Notes under the pieces: model-generated
Seen by the model: the letters and a program-made list of their open reading frames with translations, nothing else
The model's database searches: none
What the model was told of the DNA's origin: nothing
Program-made: the position numbers and the translations under genes
DNA from: Lactifluus volemus
Taxonomy: Eukaryota; Basidiomycota; Agaricomycetes; Russulales; Russulaceae
Reading direction: 5' to 3'
Assembly (NCBI GenBank): GCA_022376515.1
Contig: WTXI01000011.1
Coordinates: 434,001-498,000 of the forward strand
Length of the DNA stretch: 64,000 bases
In this document: in pieces, positions 10,558 to 22,700 of the stretch
Layout: each line of letters starts with the position of its first letter
Position numbering within the stretch: position 1 is the first letter of the stretch

Positions 10558-12798
10558 ATGTCCATTTACGATCCGTGGACTCTGACTGTGTACTGCCTTA
10601 CCTTTGTTTGTATCTGGGCATGGAAAGGGAAGCAGCAAAACCCCCTTGCCGACTTGCCAGGACCGCCACCCGAGTCCTTCCTCTTGGGTATGAATTGTGC
10701 CATTCTTCCATCAGCCACCATAAATGCAGGCTCAAAACTGAACTACACCCGCAGGAAATCTTCGTCAGTTGATGAGGGAGCAAGTGGGCGTCTTTGACGT
10801 AAAATGGCAAGATACCTATGGTATGGTCGCTAGAATAAAAGCGCCGTTTGGCGTGAGTCGACTTTTCCTGTCCGTTTAATGCGTCCTCTTATTCGGAAGT
10901 GGGGCAGAAAGACCGATTGTGGATCTCCGATCCCAAAGCCATTCAACATATTCTGCAGACCTCACGTTATAATTTCGTAAAATCATATGCTGCACGATTC
11001 GCGCTTAACGCAGCAACTGGGCGGGGCGTGAACGGCGCTGAAGGTTTGTCGAAATCGCGTTTATTCTCTTTGCAGTCCTATCTATGACGGTGTACCGACA
11101 GGACAGAATCACTATAGGCAACGGCGAATCCTCCTTCCAGCATTTGGCCCTTCAGAAAGTAGATCCCAGATCCCTGTGTTCAGGCAATGTGCTCGCGAGG
11201 TGAGCTCCTACAACCTACGAACCATAACATCTACGTCTCATCCCTTGAAGCTAGTTGAGGAATTTAGGAACCGCATAGATTCGAATTTCGGTAGTACGTC
11301 CCGAGAAGAGAATATGCCTCAGTTCCTAGGCCCTGCCATACTGAACGCGTTGGGCCTGGCCGCCTTCAATTATGATTTTCGTGATGACGGTGAAGAACGA
11401 AAAATGTTCGCCGCGTCATTGCGGGACTTTATGTAGGTAGTATTCACGCAACCGGTCTCTCGGGTTATAACGTTCTTGGGAATCAGGGCCAAAGGATTCG
11501 GAACCCCTTCGGACTGGAAAGTTTTATGTCAAGGTGTCATGGTTCACGTTCCTCCTCGACTTTTGGACACGATGATCTATCTTCCAACCTCCGGTCTCAC
11601 ATTTCTGCGTCGCCACGTGCAGCTGTCTAACCGGATCGCGCGAAGATTGATTCGGTCAAGGTTACGTGGGGTGGACAATGTTGATAAGGATGCACTTACC
11701 CGAATTCGTATGGGTCGTTAAGTGCTGGCACGTTCTGGTCTAACTTCGTTCAGTCATAGCTAACCGCTTAGAGGCCGAACGCTGGCGGCTTACTGACGAT
11801 GAGCTTGTGCCTCAGCTCGCGTGCGTATTCCTCACCATAACGTATAGCATTATCTGATAATTACAAGCACACTCTTGGGAGCAGGTCATGAGACCTCTGT
11901 TACGTCCCTGGGTTGGATACTACTCGAGCTTGCAACCCATCCCGAAGAGCAACGCAAGCTTCGCGATGAGGTACGCGCTGCACGTACCACTGAACACCCC
12001 AATGATGCTGGGATGGTCAACCTCGATGTACTTCCTTTGCTGAATGCCGTGATCAAGGTAATTGCCGTTGTCTACTTACACTACTAGTATCCTTCAAGTT
12101 CTGGCTGAACATCTTTTCTAACCTCCAGGAAACCCTACGCTTCGATACTGTTGTTCCGCACCTTTTTCGCGAGGCGACTCGGGATGACGTTGTACCCCTA
12201 TCCACGCAAGTTCTTTGCAGGTCTGGCAATGTCATCGAAGAGCTTCACATTCCCAAAGGTACCCATGTTATCATATCCGATGTTGCATATAACAGGTGAC
12301 TATCTCATATAACTCAATTATCTTCGCGGCGACCCTCACAGTTTCCAGGAACAAGAGTACTTGGGGAGATGATGCAGATGTCTGGAGGCCAAGCAGATGG
12401 TTTGATGGCACAGTGAAGTCCCCAGGTGGTAACATAGGCGTATGGGCAAATTTGTGCGGGAAAAGCCTCCTTCATGTCTGTCATGAGTCAGGGTCTGACT
12501 CTCTGCTAGGATGTCTTTTGGCGCCGGACATCGCGCCTGTCTCGGATGGCGATTTGCGTGGGTACAGTATCCTTTGGAATTCTGTGGATACACCTGAACT
12601 GATTCTTACAGTATTACGGAAATACAAGCGTTCTTGTACGAGCTTCTTTCAGACTTGCAGTTCGAAACCACGGAAAGAACTGCCCGAATTCGCAGAGAAA
12701 ATTGTTTGGTCATGCTCCCGATGGTCGAAGGAGAGGTGCAGAAGGGTAATCAGCTCCCACTGAGGATTTCCCTCGTCGATCATCCCAACAAGGAATAA
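10558..12798 (+). CDS. Cytochrome P450 (P450-C)
   Basis: Multi-exon P450 whose frame can be followed without correction from ATG 10558 (MSIYDPWTLTVY) to TAA 12796-12798. Visible in order: short N-terminal anchor, DLPGPPPESFLLGN hinge, helix C HYRQRRILLPAFG, I-helix LLGAGHETSV, K-helix ETLR, the PPxRW region VWRPSRWF and heme loop MSFGAGHRACLGWRFA. Checked introns include 10688-10754 and 10853-10907, and the others are of similar size. The AGHETS I-helix and the HYRQRR helix C set it apart from the AGADT-type P450-A and P450-B and suggest a different P450 family. Likely a terpene hydroxylase of the cluster. Substrate unknown. Confidence 0.9.
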
Positions 12799-13305
12799 AT
12801 GGTATGAGTAGGAAGCATGATTTGTGGTAGCGTGGCCGTGGCCCTCGTACTCATGAGAAGTATCCGTGGACGTGTTTGGGAACAAAGTTCATTGTTTGAT
12901 GAGAATTTGCTATAAGGCGCTGGCCTATCGGGGCGACTTGAGAATCGCTATGCACGACACAAATAAATGTTGATCCTGTGACGCGATGATAACTGATCAT
13001 GCATGATTACGAGTTTGTTGTGTCTTAACGCTGTCATTACTAGCACGTTCGGTTCGGTCAAATTCGTCCGGTGAAGCGAAGTCATTCTTGGTCGCTTCCG
13101 CTTTCTCGGGCCGTGGAGGTAGCGTGACCATTCAACGCCCCGTGCTCGACCGACTGAGCAACCGAGTCTCAATTGCGTTGATGCTCAATCCGGCATATAT
13201 CTTAGACTTCGTATCGCAGCGCTACCATTTCCCTCCTTGCCCATCCTCCCTCAAAACGTCAGCTCACCACCACGATTTTCCGCGCTTCCTAATTCCGATT
13301 TCATC

Positions 13306-13518
13306 ATGCGTATATTTGACGTTTATGAGCACCCATCATTTGAGGTTGATAACGCAGACAAGGTTGCGGCGTTAACCATCCTCCGTCGATTCGGAGTTGG
13401 GTTCACACTGTCTGCCACGGCCGCTATCGGCTTCTGCATGTACTACTGGTCGGATCTGAGTTCGCCATCCTTTTTTGATCACAGATATGTCGTTGACATT
13501 GCGTCCGCTAGGCTATAA
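13306..13518 (+). CDS. Small hypothetical protein with one hydrophobic segment (doubtful)
   Basis: ATG at 13306 opens a ~70-codon frame starting MRIFDVYEHPSFEVDNADK, followed by a hydrophobic stretch (FGVGFTLSATAAIGFCMYYW) that could span a membrane. A possible intron acceptor follows at ~13485. I do not recognise the family. It could be an exon of a small membrane protein or chance. Confidence 0.2.
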   Translation: MRIFDVYEHPSFEVDNADKVAALTILRRFGVGFTLSATAAIGFCMYYWSDLSSPSFFDHRYVVDIASARL

Positions 13519-14334
13519 CCAACTGGGGCTGTCTGCCACTTCAAGTTGGCCAACGGGGACGTGGGGCCTTCACCATTTCGCTTGCGGAAAGGAGCCGTTG
13601 AGGGAGCACGATAGTCCGGCTTCTGCGAGTGAAGCCGGTTCACGATCGGGGAAATCTTCCTCTGTAATACTACTGTACTCAACGCGAGGAAACGACCAAG
13701 CGTGGTGTTATTGCAACATCAAGTTGATGCGTGCCTTGCTCTTATTTCAGTTACTTGCCGCTATTGTGTCACATATTTCCGGATATCAGCTGAGGTTTTC
13801 CGTGTTTCCGTATTTCCGTGTAATCATAAACACCGGGATCCGATGTGTGTTGAGGGGATACATGATAAACCTTATAATTTTGGAAGAGCATATCCTATCT
13901 TATGAAATGACAGTGTTGGCTGAGCCCTGTTTGAGCTCTTATTGTTCGTTGTTCCATTGAACAAGGATGATACTGTCCAACGTTGGCTCTCTCCATGCCT
14001 GGTAAAGGGTATCTCAATTAAGGATAGGTTGACTGAGTTGGGAAAGCCTCTTGCGGTTCTCGTCCGGAATATGAGGTCGGATTTCGCATTGGAACCGGTC
14101 GGGACGGCAAGTAGTGTAGGTAGTACAGATGCCTGTAGGACTGTAGGAGGGGACCCCGATCAGTTATGTAAGTTGACTTATTCTGTAAGACCTCGGTCAT
14201 ACGATGTAAACGGAAAAAAAGGCTCACAGTTGGAGAAGCAAGTGCGGCAGGGCGGGGAACACTCAGTTACGCGCGGTTCCCAAAATTTGACGCCTTTTTT
14301 TTTTCTAAAACATCGGACCATTTCATGTACCTGC

Positions 14335-14343
14335 TATATAAAA
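14335..14343 (+). promoter_or_regulatory. TATA box of the HMG-CoA synthase gene
   Basis: TATATAAAA, about 54 bases upstream of the start codon at 14397. Confidence 0.6.
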
Positions 14344-14396
14344 CCTGGGTCTCAAGGCACCCAGTATCTCTCTAGTCCTCACTCATCTCTTTTCCA

Positions 14397-16121
14397 ATGG
14401 CCATCGAAACTTCCACGACTTCTGTCTCCACTTCTTCCCCCTCCGTCTTTGAGACTCAAGCTCAGCGTCCCCGCCCACAGGATGTCGGCATCCTGGGCAT
14501 TGAAATGTACTTCCCTCGCAGGGTCAGTCGTTTATCCTCTTCCTTTCTCTCTTCTCTTCTGATCACCTCATAGTGTATCTCCGAACAAGATCTTGAGGTT
14601 TACGATGGTGTTTCTCAAGGGAAATACACCATTGGCCTCGGTCAGTCCTATATGGCGTTCGCGGATGATAGGGAGACATAAATTCTATGGCGCTCACTGG
14701 TATGTGAACCCTTCCTAAACACATATATCATTGGTCCCATATATCTTTTTTTTTTTTGTCAGTTGTTTCCAGTTTAATGCGCAAGTACAACGTTGACCCC
14801 AGGTCCATTGGACGCCTTGAGGTCGGCACTGAAACCATCATTGACAAGTCCAAGGCTGTCAAAACCATTCTTATGGATCTTTTCGCTTCATCAGGCAACC
14901 ATGACATTGAAGGGCTTGATTCCAAAAATGCCTGCTACGGCTCCACTGCTGCTCTTTTCAATGCTGTCAACTGGATTGAGAGCCGTTCTTGGGATGGCCG
15001 GAATGCCATTGTATTTGCTGGTGATATCGCCGTCTACGCAGAGGGCAGTGCCCGTCCGGTAGGTGGCGCTGGTGCCTGTGCTATCTTGATTGGTCCCAAT
15101 GCACCCATTGTTTTGAACGTAAGCTATTTAGCTATCGTCACGGGTCAACACCCTGATAATTGTTTGCTAGCCATCCACGGCACATATATGGACAATACAT
15201 ACGACTTCTACAAGCCTAAACTCGATTCGGAGTACCCCGAAGTCGATGGGCCACTTTCCGTGTCCACGTATATCGCTGCTATGGATGGCGCTTACACTGC
15301 CTTCCGTACCAAGGTTGCCTCCGCTTCCAAAGCGCTCAATGGACATGTCAATGGAGAATCCCATGGCAAGACCTCTGATCCGAAAGCTATCTTCAACCTC
15401 CGACGGGATGTCGATTACCCCGTGTATCATTCTCCGTACGGAAAGCAGGTCCAGAAAGGCCACGCCCGATTGGTAAGTTCCCGATTAGTACGCGTCTGCC
15501 TAGTCTCATGTTCGAGTAGCTCTTCAACGATTATCTCGCTTCACCCAACTCTCCCGAATATGCCAATGTTCCCCCCGAGTTCCTCGACCTCAGTTACAAG
15601 GCAACCGTTACCGACAAGGCCATCGAGAAGACATTCATGGCCTTGGGGAAGGATGACTATGCTAAACGCGTTTCCCTGTCGATGCGCTGCGCTGCTCGCT
15701 GCGGTAACATGTACACGGCCTCTCTTTATGGCGGTCTTGCCTCGGTGTTGTCGACAGTGGAGCCACAGCAACTCCTGAACAAGCGTATCTCCATGTATGC
15801 GTTCGGCAGTGGCTGTGCGAGCAGCTTTTTCACCCTCCGCGTGAAGGGTGATACCTCCGAGATCCGTGAAAAGTTGGATCTTATTAACCGCCTGGAAAGC
15901 ATGAAGGTCGTGCCATGCCAAGAATTCGTTGACTCTTTGGCAGTACGTATTCGTTTCCAAGTCTAGTCTGCACCTATCTGACTACTATCTCCAAGTTGCG
16001 TGAGGCAAACCACAATGCTGCTCCTTACAAGCCTTCCGGCTCCATTGAAAACGTTTGGCCTGGCACTTACTATCTTGAGAGCATTGATGAAAAGTTCCGC
16101 CGTAAATACGCGGTTGCCTAA
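14397..16121 (+). pseudogene. Hydroxymethylglutaryl-CoA synthase copy with two apparent frameshifts
   Basis: Condenses acetyl-CoA with acetoacetyl-CoA in the mevalonate pathway. The whole family length is present, from MAIETSTTS to FRRKYAVA. Active-site blocks: GRLEVGTETIIDKSK, KNACYGSTAALFNAVNW (catalytic Cys in NACYG), GDIAVYAEGSARPVGGAGA, YDFYKP, and FGSGCASSFFTLRV. Introns near 14525-14572, 14701-14760, 15475-15520 and 15943-15994. Two breaks: at 14673-14676 the invariant DDREDI run lacks one G, and after the intron ending at 15172 the exon restarts one base short (CC then ATC CAC for the IHGTYM motif). Everything else is conserved, so this is either a cluster-dedicated copy starting to decay or a sound gene with base-calling errors. 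Its place beside the terpene synthase suggests precursor supply. Confidence 0.85.
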
Positions 16122-16463
16122 GTTGACATTCCACACATCATTCCATAGACCTACACTCAACTTGTATTATTTCTACGATACCGTGAATCATAGACGCCAT
16201 TAACTTCGTTGCAGATGACACCACGAGATATCGGGAATTGCCAAGTATGGTAGAATGCGTGTCTCATTGATCTCGCCACTATTCTCTCCCACGAAGCTTA
16301 TGTTTAGAGCTCTCGAGTTGTTGTTCCTCGCCTCGTCGTCTCGGGCGCTAATGTTCAATTACCTAACTCTACTTCGGTTCCCCGTCGCATCCCTTTTGTA
16401 TGGATTCATGTGCAACATCTAGTAGCTAGCTCTCGGAAAATTTCCCCAACCTCACAAAATATC
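16122..16463. promoter_or_regulatory. Spacer between HMG-CoA synthase and P450-D
   Basis: 340 bp, same-strand neighbours. Nothing distinctive beyond presumed terminator and promoter functions. Confidence 0.4.
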
Positions 16464-18817
16464 ATGCCCCCCATATTCCAGGTAGCTATGGCTGCGGTGA
16501 CACTTGTCATCGTCAAAACTTTAGCCGACCTGCTTTCTGCAACCATCCGGTCTTCGCTGAACAATCTACCTGGACCCCCGTCCCCATCATGGCTAAGAGG
16601 TCTTTATATGGGATCCCAGTCAACGGCATGATCATTAACTGACAAGTGAATTTCTAGGTCATATGAACCAACTTTTTCATCCTCAAGGATGGGATTTCCA
16701 TCTGAAAACTGTTGTCGCCTTTGGCACGGCAGTTCGCCTCCGTGGCTTTTTCGGGGTTCGATATACACTTATCCTGTCCGACTCCTTCATAATCAGTGCT
16801 GACAAGAAAAAATCAAAACAGGAAGATGTCTTGTACTTGACTGATCCTGCGGGACTTCGTACTATCTTGACAAAGGAGCACGGCGATATATACGACGAAC
16901 CTCCTATGATTATCGAGTAAGTACCGTAGGTGTTCTTGCCTATATTTGTCTTGATAGCCCTAGGCGAAATAAGTTACTCTGGGGACCCGGCTTGCTGTCT
17001 TCCATGGGTACGGATGTATTCTCACGGAAACTGGGGGCCTGTCGGATTTATTCATCTCTTCACAGGCATGGCACATAAAAGACAGCGGCGCGTACTCAAC
17101 GCAACCTTCTCCACACAGCGTATGCGCACGATAATGCCTATTTTCTGGGATGTTACACGCCGTGTATGTCTAACAGTGCAAGGTAGAAACGGAGTCTGAC
17201 CGGAGTTAGCTCGAGGACACCTTTGTCGATCTGTTACGCGGTGGTCCCACCGAGCTCGACATGCTCGTTTGGATGTCTCGCGTTTCTCTGGAACTTATAG
17301 GGCAAGCAGGAATTGGCATTTCTTTCGATACTCTGGCCAAAACATCACCACCTAGTGAATATATGCTCGCCGCAAAACAACTCATGTACTTTGCCATACC
17401 CTATTTGTGATCCCTGCACAGCATCACTGATAAGCGAATCACTGGCAGCCCTCTTTCATTTCCTCTTCAGGGTTTATGCGTCTCATACCGTCTATCGTAA
17501 AGATCGGCTCTCCAGGTTTTCGCGGATTCCTCGCCAAGATAGCGCCACACCCTAACATCAGAAAGCTTAAAGAGATCATCTATCTTTTGTACAACAGCAA
17601 CAAGTCTATATACGAGCAAAGATTGCGCGCTATCACAGACACAGCTAAGAATGGCGCAGATAAGGACACAGGTCGAGACATAGTCAGCGTTCTCGGTGAG
17701 TAACACTCGTCTCCGGCGACCGTGACTTGGAGATGAATTTATTGTAGTGAAGCAGAATAAAAGTGCCGATACAGTAGATAAACTATCTGATGATGAACTG
17801 ATATCACAAATGGGGCAAGATTCTTTACTCAATCTTTTGTGACCGTGACGTTTTGAAACTCTTGCAGGACGCTCATCTTTGCGGGGCACGATACGACATC
17901 AGTCGCACTCTCTCGCATCCTTCATGTCCTCTCCTCGGACCCGGAAAGACAGGAAAAGTTACGTGTTGAGTTGATGAACGCCCGAATCGAACTCCGAGAC
18001 CTGACATATGACGATCTGATGGCGCTACCGTATCTCGATGCCGTCTGCAAGGAAACGTTACGACTGTGCGTGTGCATTGTCCGATGATGATGATTTCATT
18101 TGGGCTAAACTTTAATCACGCCCAGGTACGCGCCCGTCACTCAGTTACACCGGGTGTTAGCATCCATCTTTGCCGTCGTTATGTCAACGATACTAACCCC
18201 GTTGGAAGGCCACGAAAAGATTCCTTTGTTCCCTTGTCGCGGCCCGTGTTGGGAATCGATGGTCAAACGATAGATCGTATTCATGTTCAGGCGGGGACAA
18301 TGGTAGTCGTCGGTGCCGCAGCGGTGAACAGAGACCCCATTATATGGGGACCAGACGCGGATCAGTGGATACCCGAGCGTTGGCTCAGACCCTTGCCAGA
18401 GACAGTCCTCGATGCCCATTTGCCTGGCGTATATGCACACATGTTTGTACTGCAGGATATAACCTCTGCGAATAACGCTGACTTCGGACAAAGGATGACT
18501 TTCATGGGTGGTGGCCGTTCGTGCATGTAAGCTGGTAGTTACGACCACTTGACCAGCTTCACTCATCCCGCTCGACAGTGGATTCAAGTTTGCTGAAACG
18601 GAGATAAGTGAGTCAATGCCTCATGTGAGCACATAACAAGTATTAACCACAAACCGGCGACGCACATAGAGGTAGTGCTCTACGTCCTGCTTTCGCGAAT
18701 GAGGTTCGAATCGCCGGAGACGCCCATCGTATGGAACATGTTCAATTTTGCTACTCCACGGCGCAGGGTAACAGTAGGCCAAGTATGCCGTTGAAAGTAA
18801 CACTTCTCAACGAGTGA
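16464..18817 (+). pseudogene. Cytochrome P450 (P450-D) with apparent frameshifts
   Basis: Start ATG 16464 (MPPIFQVAMAAV, hydrophobic anchor), hinge LNNLPGPPSPSWLRG, helix C region HKRQRRVLNATFS, I-helix FAGHDTTSV, K-helix ETLR, heme loop FMGGGRSCIGFKFAE and C terminus SRPSMPLKVTLLNE ending at TGA 18815-18817. Many short introns, including a GC-AG intron at 17815-17866. Two breaks: an extra A in the run at 18211-18220 (ATKDSFVPLS restored by removing one A), and one missing base at 18757-18762 between NFATP and AQGNSRPS. The junction around 17390-17480 is also hard to resolve. It resembles P450-C more than P450-A or P450-B in its I-helix. A candidate late oxidase of the cluster if functional. 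Confidence 0.8.
17815..17866 (+). other. GC-AG intron in P450-D
   Basis: Donor GCAAGA, acceptor CTTGCAG, 52 bp. Excision joins the ELISQMG exon to TLIFAGHDTT in frame. Confidence 0.55.
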
Positions 18818-18873
18818 TATTTGTCCTAATACAGAGAGGGGTTACAATAATTTATTATATTATACAGTAGTGA

Positions 18874-19764
18874 TTAAATAGATATCCCATGCACACAATA
18901 AACAAACAAAACGAAGTGCCGCTCGTACGAAATAGAATAACATAGCATGGTACTATAAAGGGATGTGGGAGTTGATTTCTTGGTGGTTTGTTCCTGCCTG
19001 ATTGCCTTCATTTGGCTGGAGATCTGCCAGGAAGTGCGCATGGTTTGAAACAGGCCCTGTGTGTGAGTCGGTTGCCAACCATCGGGGAGACGTTCATCAG
19101 TGACCCAGGTGCGTAACAGGTCCACTGGTATGCCCCGGTTTCTGGAGTCGAATAAACCCGCTACAATGGACATTTCACCCCTCGCAATTTCTGCGTGCAG
19201 GTTATCGAGCGCGCGGGATTGGGACTCCCTCAATACACGTGCTTTGGCGATGTCCTCGATTGTCATGAACTTCCCATCCTCGGCGGTATTCAGGAATTGC
19301 TTGACCAGTGACGAATCTGGTAATATCGGCGCATATTCATCACGGTTCGGCGTGTCGTCATGCACGAGCGATGCATCGTGCTCGATTCGATTATGGCGTG
19401 CAAGGTCATCAAGACCAAATGCGCCTAGCTGCCCGAGCAGACCAACGCCCCCGTAGGCCAAGATATAAGCGAGTGGTGTGGAGAGTCCATAACCCTTTTG
19501 AAGGGCGTGAATTAGAGTTTGAGGGGTGAGCTGCTTCCATCACGGGGTCTAGTAACACGGACGCGGATGAGTACAGATGAACCTGTCATATGGTGATAGA
19601 ATGCAGCTCTTACAGGTAGCCGTGGTTGGCGAGGGCGTTCAGTGCCGGACATGGCGACCTGACCTGTCCGGGCTGTTGGGATGCCATTCATGTGAGGCAT
19701 TGGAAGAGAGAGGTGTGCGTTTCTTGTCATCACTGGCATGTGTGGGAAGTGTGACTGCAGGCAT
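18874..19764 (-). pseudogene. Heme-thiolate peroxidase / unspecific peroxygenase-like protein with two apparent frameshifts
   Basis: Chloroperoxidase-family (peroxygenase) protein that would oxygenate substrates with hydrogen peroxide. The proximal heme ligand motif is RSPCPALNALANHGY (Cys of PCP), and the distal acid-base motif is RIEHDAS. Further family segments: YGGVGLLGQLGAFGLDDLA and LPDGWQPTHTQGL. Start taken as ATG at 19764 (MPAVTLPTHASDDKKR). No signal peptide is evident, so an intracellular enzyme or a missed first exon. A single base is missing at 19668-19676 (before GQVRSPCP) and another at 19531-19535 (RDG then QLTPQTLIHAL). Convergent with P450-D with only a 56 bp gap. Marks the right edge of the terpenoid cluster as a possible extra oxidant. 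Confidence 0.78.
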
Positions 19765-22700
19765 GTTATCGTGATACGTATTCGAGTAGTCGTGAAGGTG
19801 GAAATGGGGCGGGGCGACGGGCGGAACCTGATCCAAGAGTTTCTGTCCTTTTATCTACGAAGGACGACGTGACCATCTCCCAGCGCCAATCCCGAGCTTC
19901 CTATAGGAGACACATCGGTGATAATGACCGCCACATTCATGCAAATAGCTGTGTGGGTATTAGATCGGCCGTCGCAACGTCTCATTGCTTGATCTCGGGC
20001 AGCCCTATTGCATTCCCCGAGTGGCAATGCGCAGTCCGTTGCTCACGAATCATTGATTTCCAATTAGCAGTTGCAATGACGAAGTACGTTTTGACTGGCG
20101 GATCATTATAAGGAACGAGTACCCACTCGGTAGTTAGGATCCCTCAGGGTTGTGGATAGATACCAAGGGTTACGTTGCTCGTGTCATGTGTTTTCAATTA
20201 TCGTGAGGGGCGAGACTGAATTGTTCGGTGGGCTCCGCGGACAACGCGGGGGTGGTGGAACGTAGCCAATCTGACGTATCAACATGTCGTCAAGACGCAG
20301 GCAGATCATCGGAAAACAGGCAATGCTAGTTTGACAGTTACGTTGCCATCGTAAGGACGGTGTCCGAGAAACGCCGTCGGCGCTATTACTTTGATGTATT
20401 GTAGGTCTTCTCTGTATAGGATTGGTCGCGCACGGTCTTTGGAGCCTCTTCTATCTCCGGCGCTATAGTAGAAACCATTTGAAACAACGGAGCGTGTAGA
20501 CTGAAACGGCATTGGTGATGATGGCTGAGGCTATACAATCAGCTGACAAAGTTTCAGACAAAGTTAGTACTGGTAGACAGGGTTGATGAGGAATGACCAT
20601 ACAATAACATCGGATGAGGTGGGTTTGTGTCGATCAGTCCTAGGGAAAACCATGTGGTTAGGTTGAAATTCTAAGAGGAAAATCAGCACAGCCAGTCCGC
20701 GTGATACTGCTTCGGTGTGTGGTGGGCGCTAGCGTGCGAACGAATAATTGTCACATGGGACGCATGCCATCATGATCCTTTGTTTTAATTGGCCATGGAC
20801 CAGGGCCGGCTGCAACACCAAAGGCGGTTGGAATTTCGCAACCGACAATTGAGAAAAAAAAATTGCAGTAATGGAAAACAAAGCCGGAAGCGTGATGGAG
20901 AATTCCCGTATGGACTCTTGGTCTTCCACTCGGGGACGCCCACCAGTTCGTACAGTACCGACTGCACAATTGAGACTCAGCTGATCTCAGTGGTTACTTT
21001 CTCCTTTCTGTCAATTTGAATGACATTCCCGGAGTAAATCAGGTTGGCATGGTATTCAAGTTCTATCTCCTGGACTTCATAACCACGTTTCTCGTGTGAT
21101 CTGCAGACATAGCAAACAGAGGGTACCGCGACGCCAACACTGTACCACACAGTACTGTCAGTGGGGATGTCGGGTTTACGTAAACGACAACTTGAAAGCT
21201 TGACTGGTTGACAGGCGGCAAGCGTTGCAACCCTCCACACATGGTCCACCCTCCTACTACGCGAAATTCAAGTTCCTCATACCTTATGGGAGATATGAGT
21301 TCAGAGAAATGAGGACAGTCTATATTCAAGACAGAACTTGATCGGTATAGCAGATAATGAGAGGTGCGAACCGGCGGTTCAATATAACGTTCAATTGGTG
21401 TGAATAATTGAACTGGCCCGATCCTCCTCCGGGACAAGGCACAAGTCTGAATCTACTTGGGGCCCTTCTCTTAGGTTCTGACTTATAGCTGGTAATATCT
21501 GTCACCTGTTTCCTTTCGGTTTCTTTCTTACTTGCCGTTCCTGGCGTGCAGCCCACCCTTTACTAACATTGGGCCAGTAAAGCACCACTTTTAATAAAAA
21601 AATTGCTAGAGGGGAAATGGAAGTGTGAAGGGGTGCAAACGGGACGGGGAATCGTCACAGGAATTGCAGAGTGCATTACTGGTCCCACGTCAGTTCATCA
21701 TACTTCTGCTCTACCCTGGCTACATCCTGCGTTCCTGTATATTCGTGTTCGCGTCTTTGCCCCACTGTACTTTGTATCACCCTTTCTGTTTGCCCACCGT
21801 ACATGTTCCGTACTTCCACCTTCCACTCATGGCCGTTGTTCTGTGCTGTCCGCTCCATTTTGTCCTGTTAACGAGAAAGTCTTCTGGTGCGCCCATATTA
21901 TGGCATTTGCATCTACTGACTTAACCATTAGGAGATACGCAGTGGAGCGCCGTGTGGTTTAGCGGTGACTAGAACGAAAGGAAATAAGGAAGAGGTTTCG
22001 AGGCACAAAGAAGGTGGCAGCGTGACGGAAGAGCGATAGCCAGAGCGAGGCAGCGCCGTTGCCACAGAACAAGGCACAAGTTTCAAGACAAAGAATCACG
22101 GGAAGGGCTTGCCGATGAAGAAGGGGCTAGTATTGATGCAGTGTTGCTTCGCTGCTCTCCTTAGCACGTTACTTTAAATACACTTCTGGCAGGCAACTAC
22201 GACTGGCCAAAGTATGCGGCGGCGCGTCGACCGCGGACGCGAGGATAATGTTATGAACCTAGGCGGTACAAGTATCAAGAGGTAAGTAAGGGCGATCAGA
22301 AGTGAGCCCGTTAGACAAGAAAGGACATGAGGCCCTCAACACTTCACGCGCTCATAGGATAACGCAAACCCGGACTCGGCGTGCAAAGCGAGAGCGGTAC
22401 AAGATGGAGCTGAGGCCGATCCAAAGATAAAGTGGCGGCAAGAAAGAAGATACTGTGTGCGTGAACCCTTACCAGAAACATCATGGGGGTAAGACTCTCA
22501 CTCTCTCAAAACAGAGGACTCGGGATGGAAAACCCGTAGAGTCCAGGCGCTGTGCTCTGCACAGCGCGCAGCCCGAGACAGGGGAAACACCGGAGACATG
22601 CTGCAGAGGGTTAAGCGAGCGTGAGGTAAACTAAGATTGAAACGGAGATCGAGACACGAGGCGTGAACTAGCTGTAAAAAAAGGCGATGAAAGGAGCAGG

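Larger units (their letters stand above)
12799..14396. other. Intergenic region between P450-C and HMG-CoA synthase
   Basis: 1.6 kb with no recognised domain. One short reading frame at 13306 has a possible membrane segment (listed separately). The HMG-CoA synthase TATA box lies at its right end. Confidence 0.45.

Noticed and set aside
15121..15172. Reading through the HMG-CoA synthase intron as coding sequence
   Set aside because: The frame stays open, but it would insert residues into a region that is ungapped in the family, and the stretch has GTAAGC and CTAG splice signals.
18700..18715. GGTTCGAATCGCC resembling a tRNA B box
   Set aside because: It lies inside the last exon of P450-D, where it encodes conserved residues. 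No tRNA arms.
20729..21249. Overlapping minus-strand frames of 60-90 codons
   Set aside because: Several frames overlap, none with a recognisable motif or plausible splice structure. Treated as chance.
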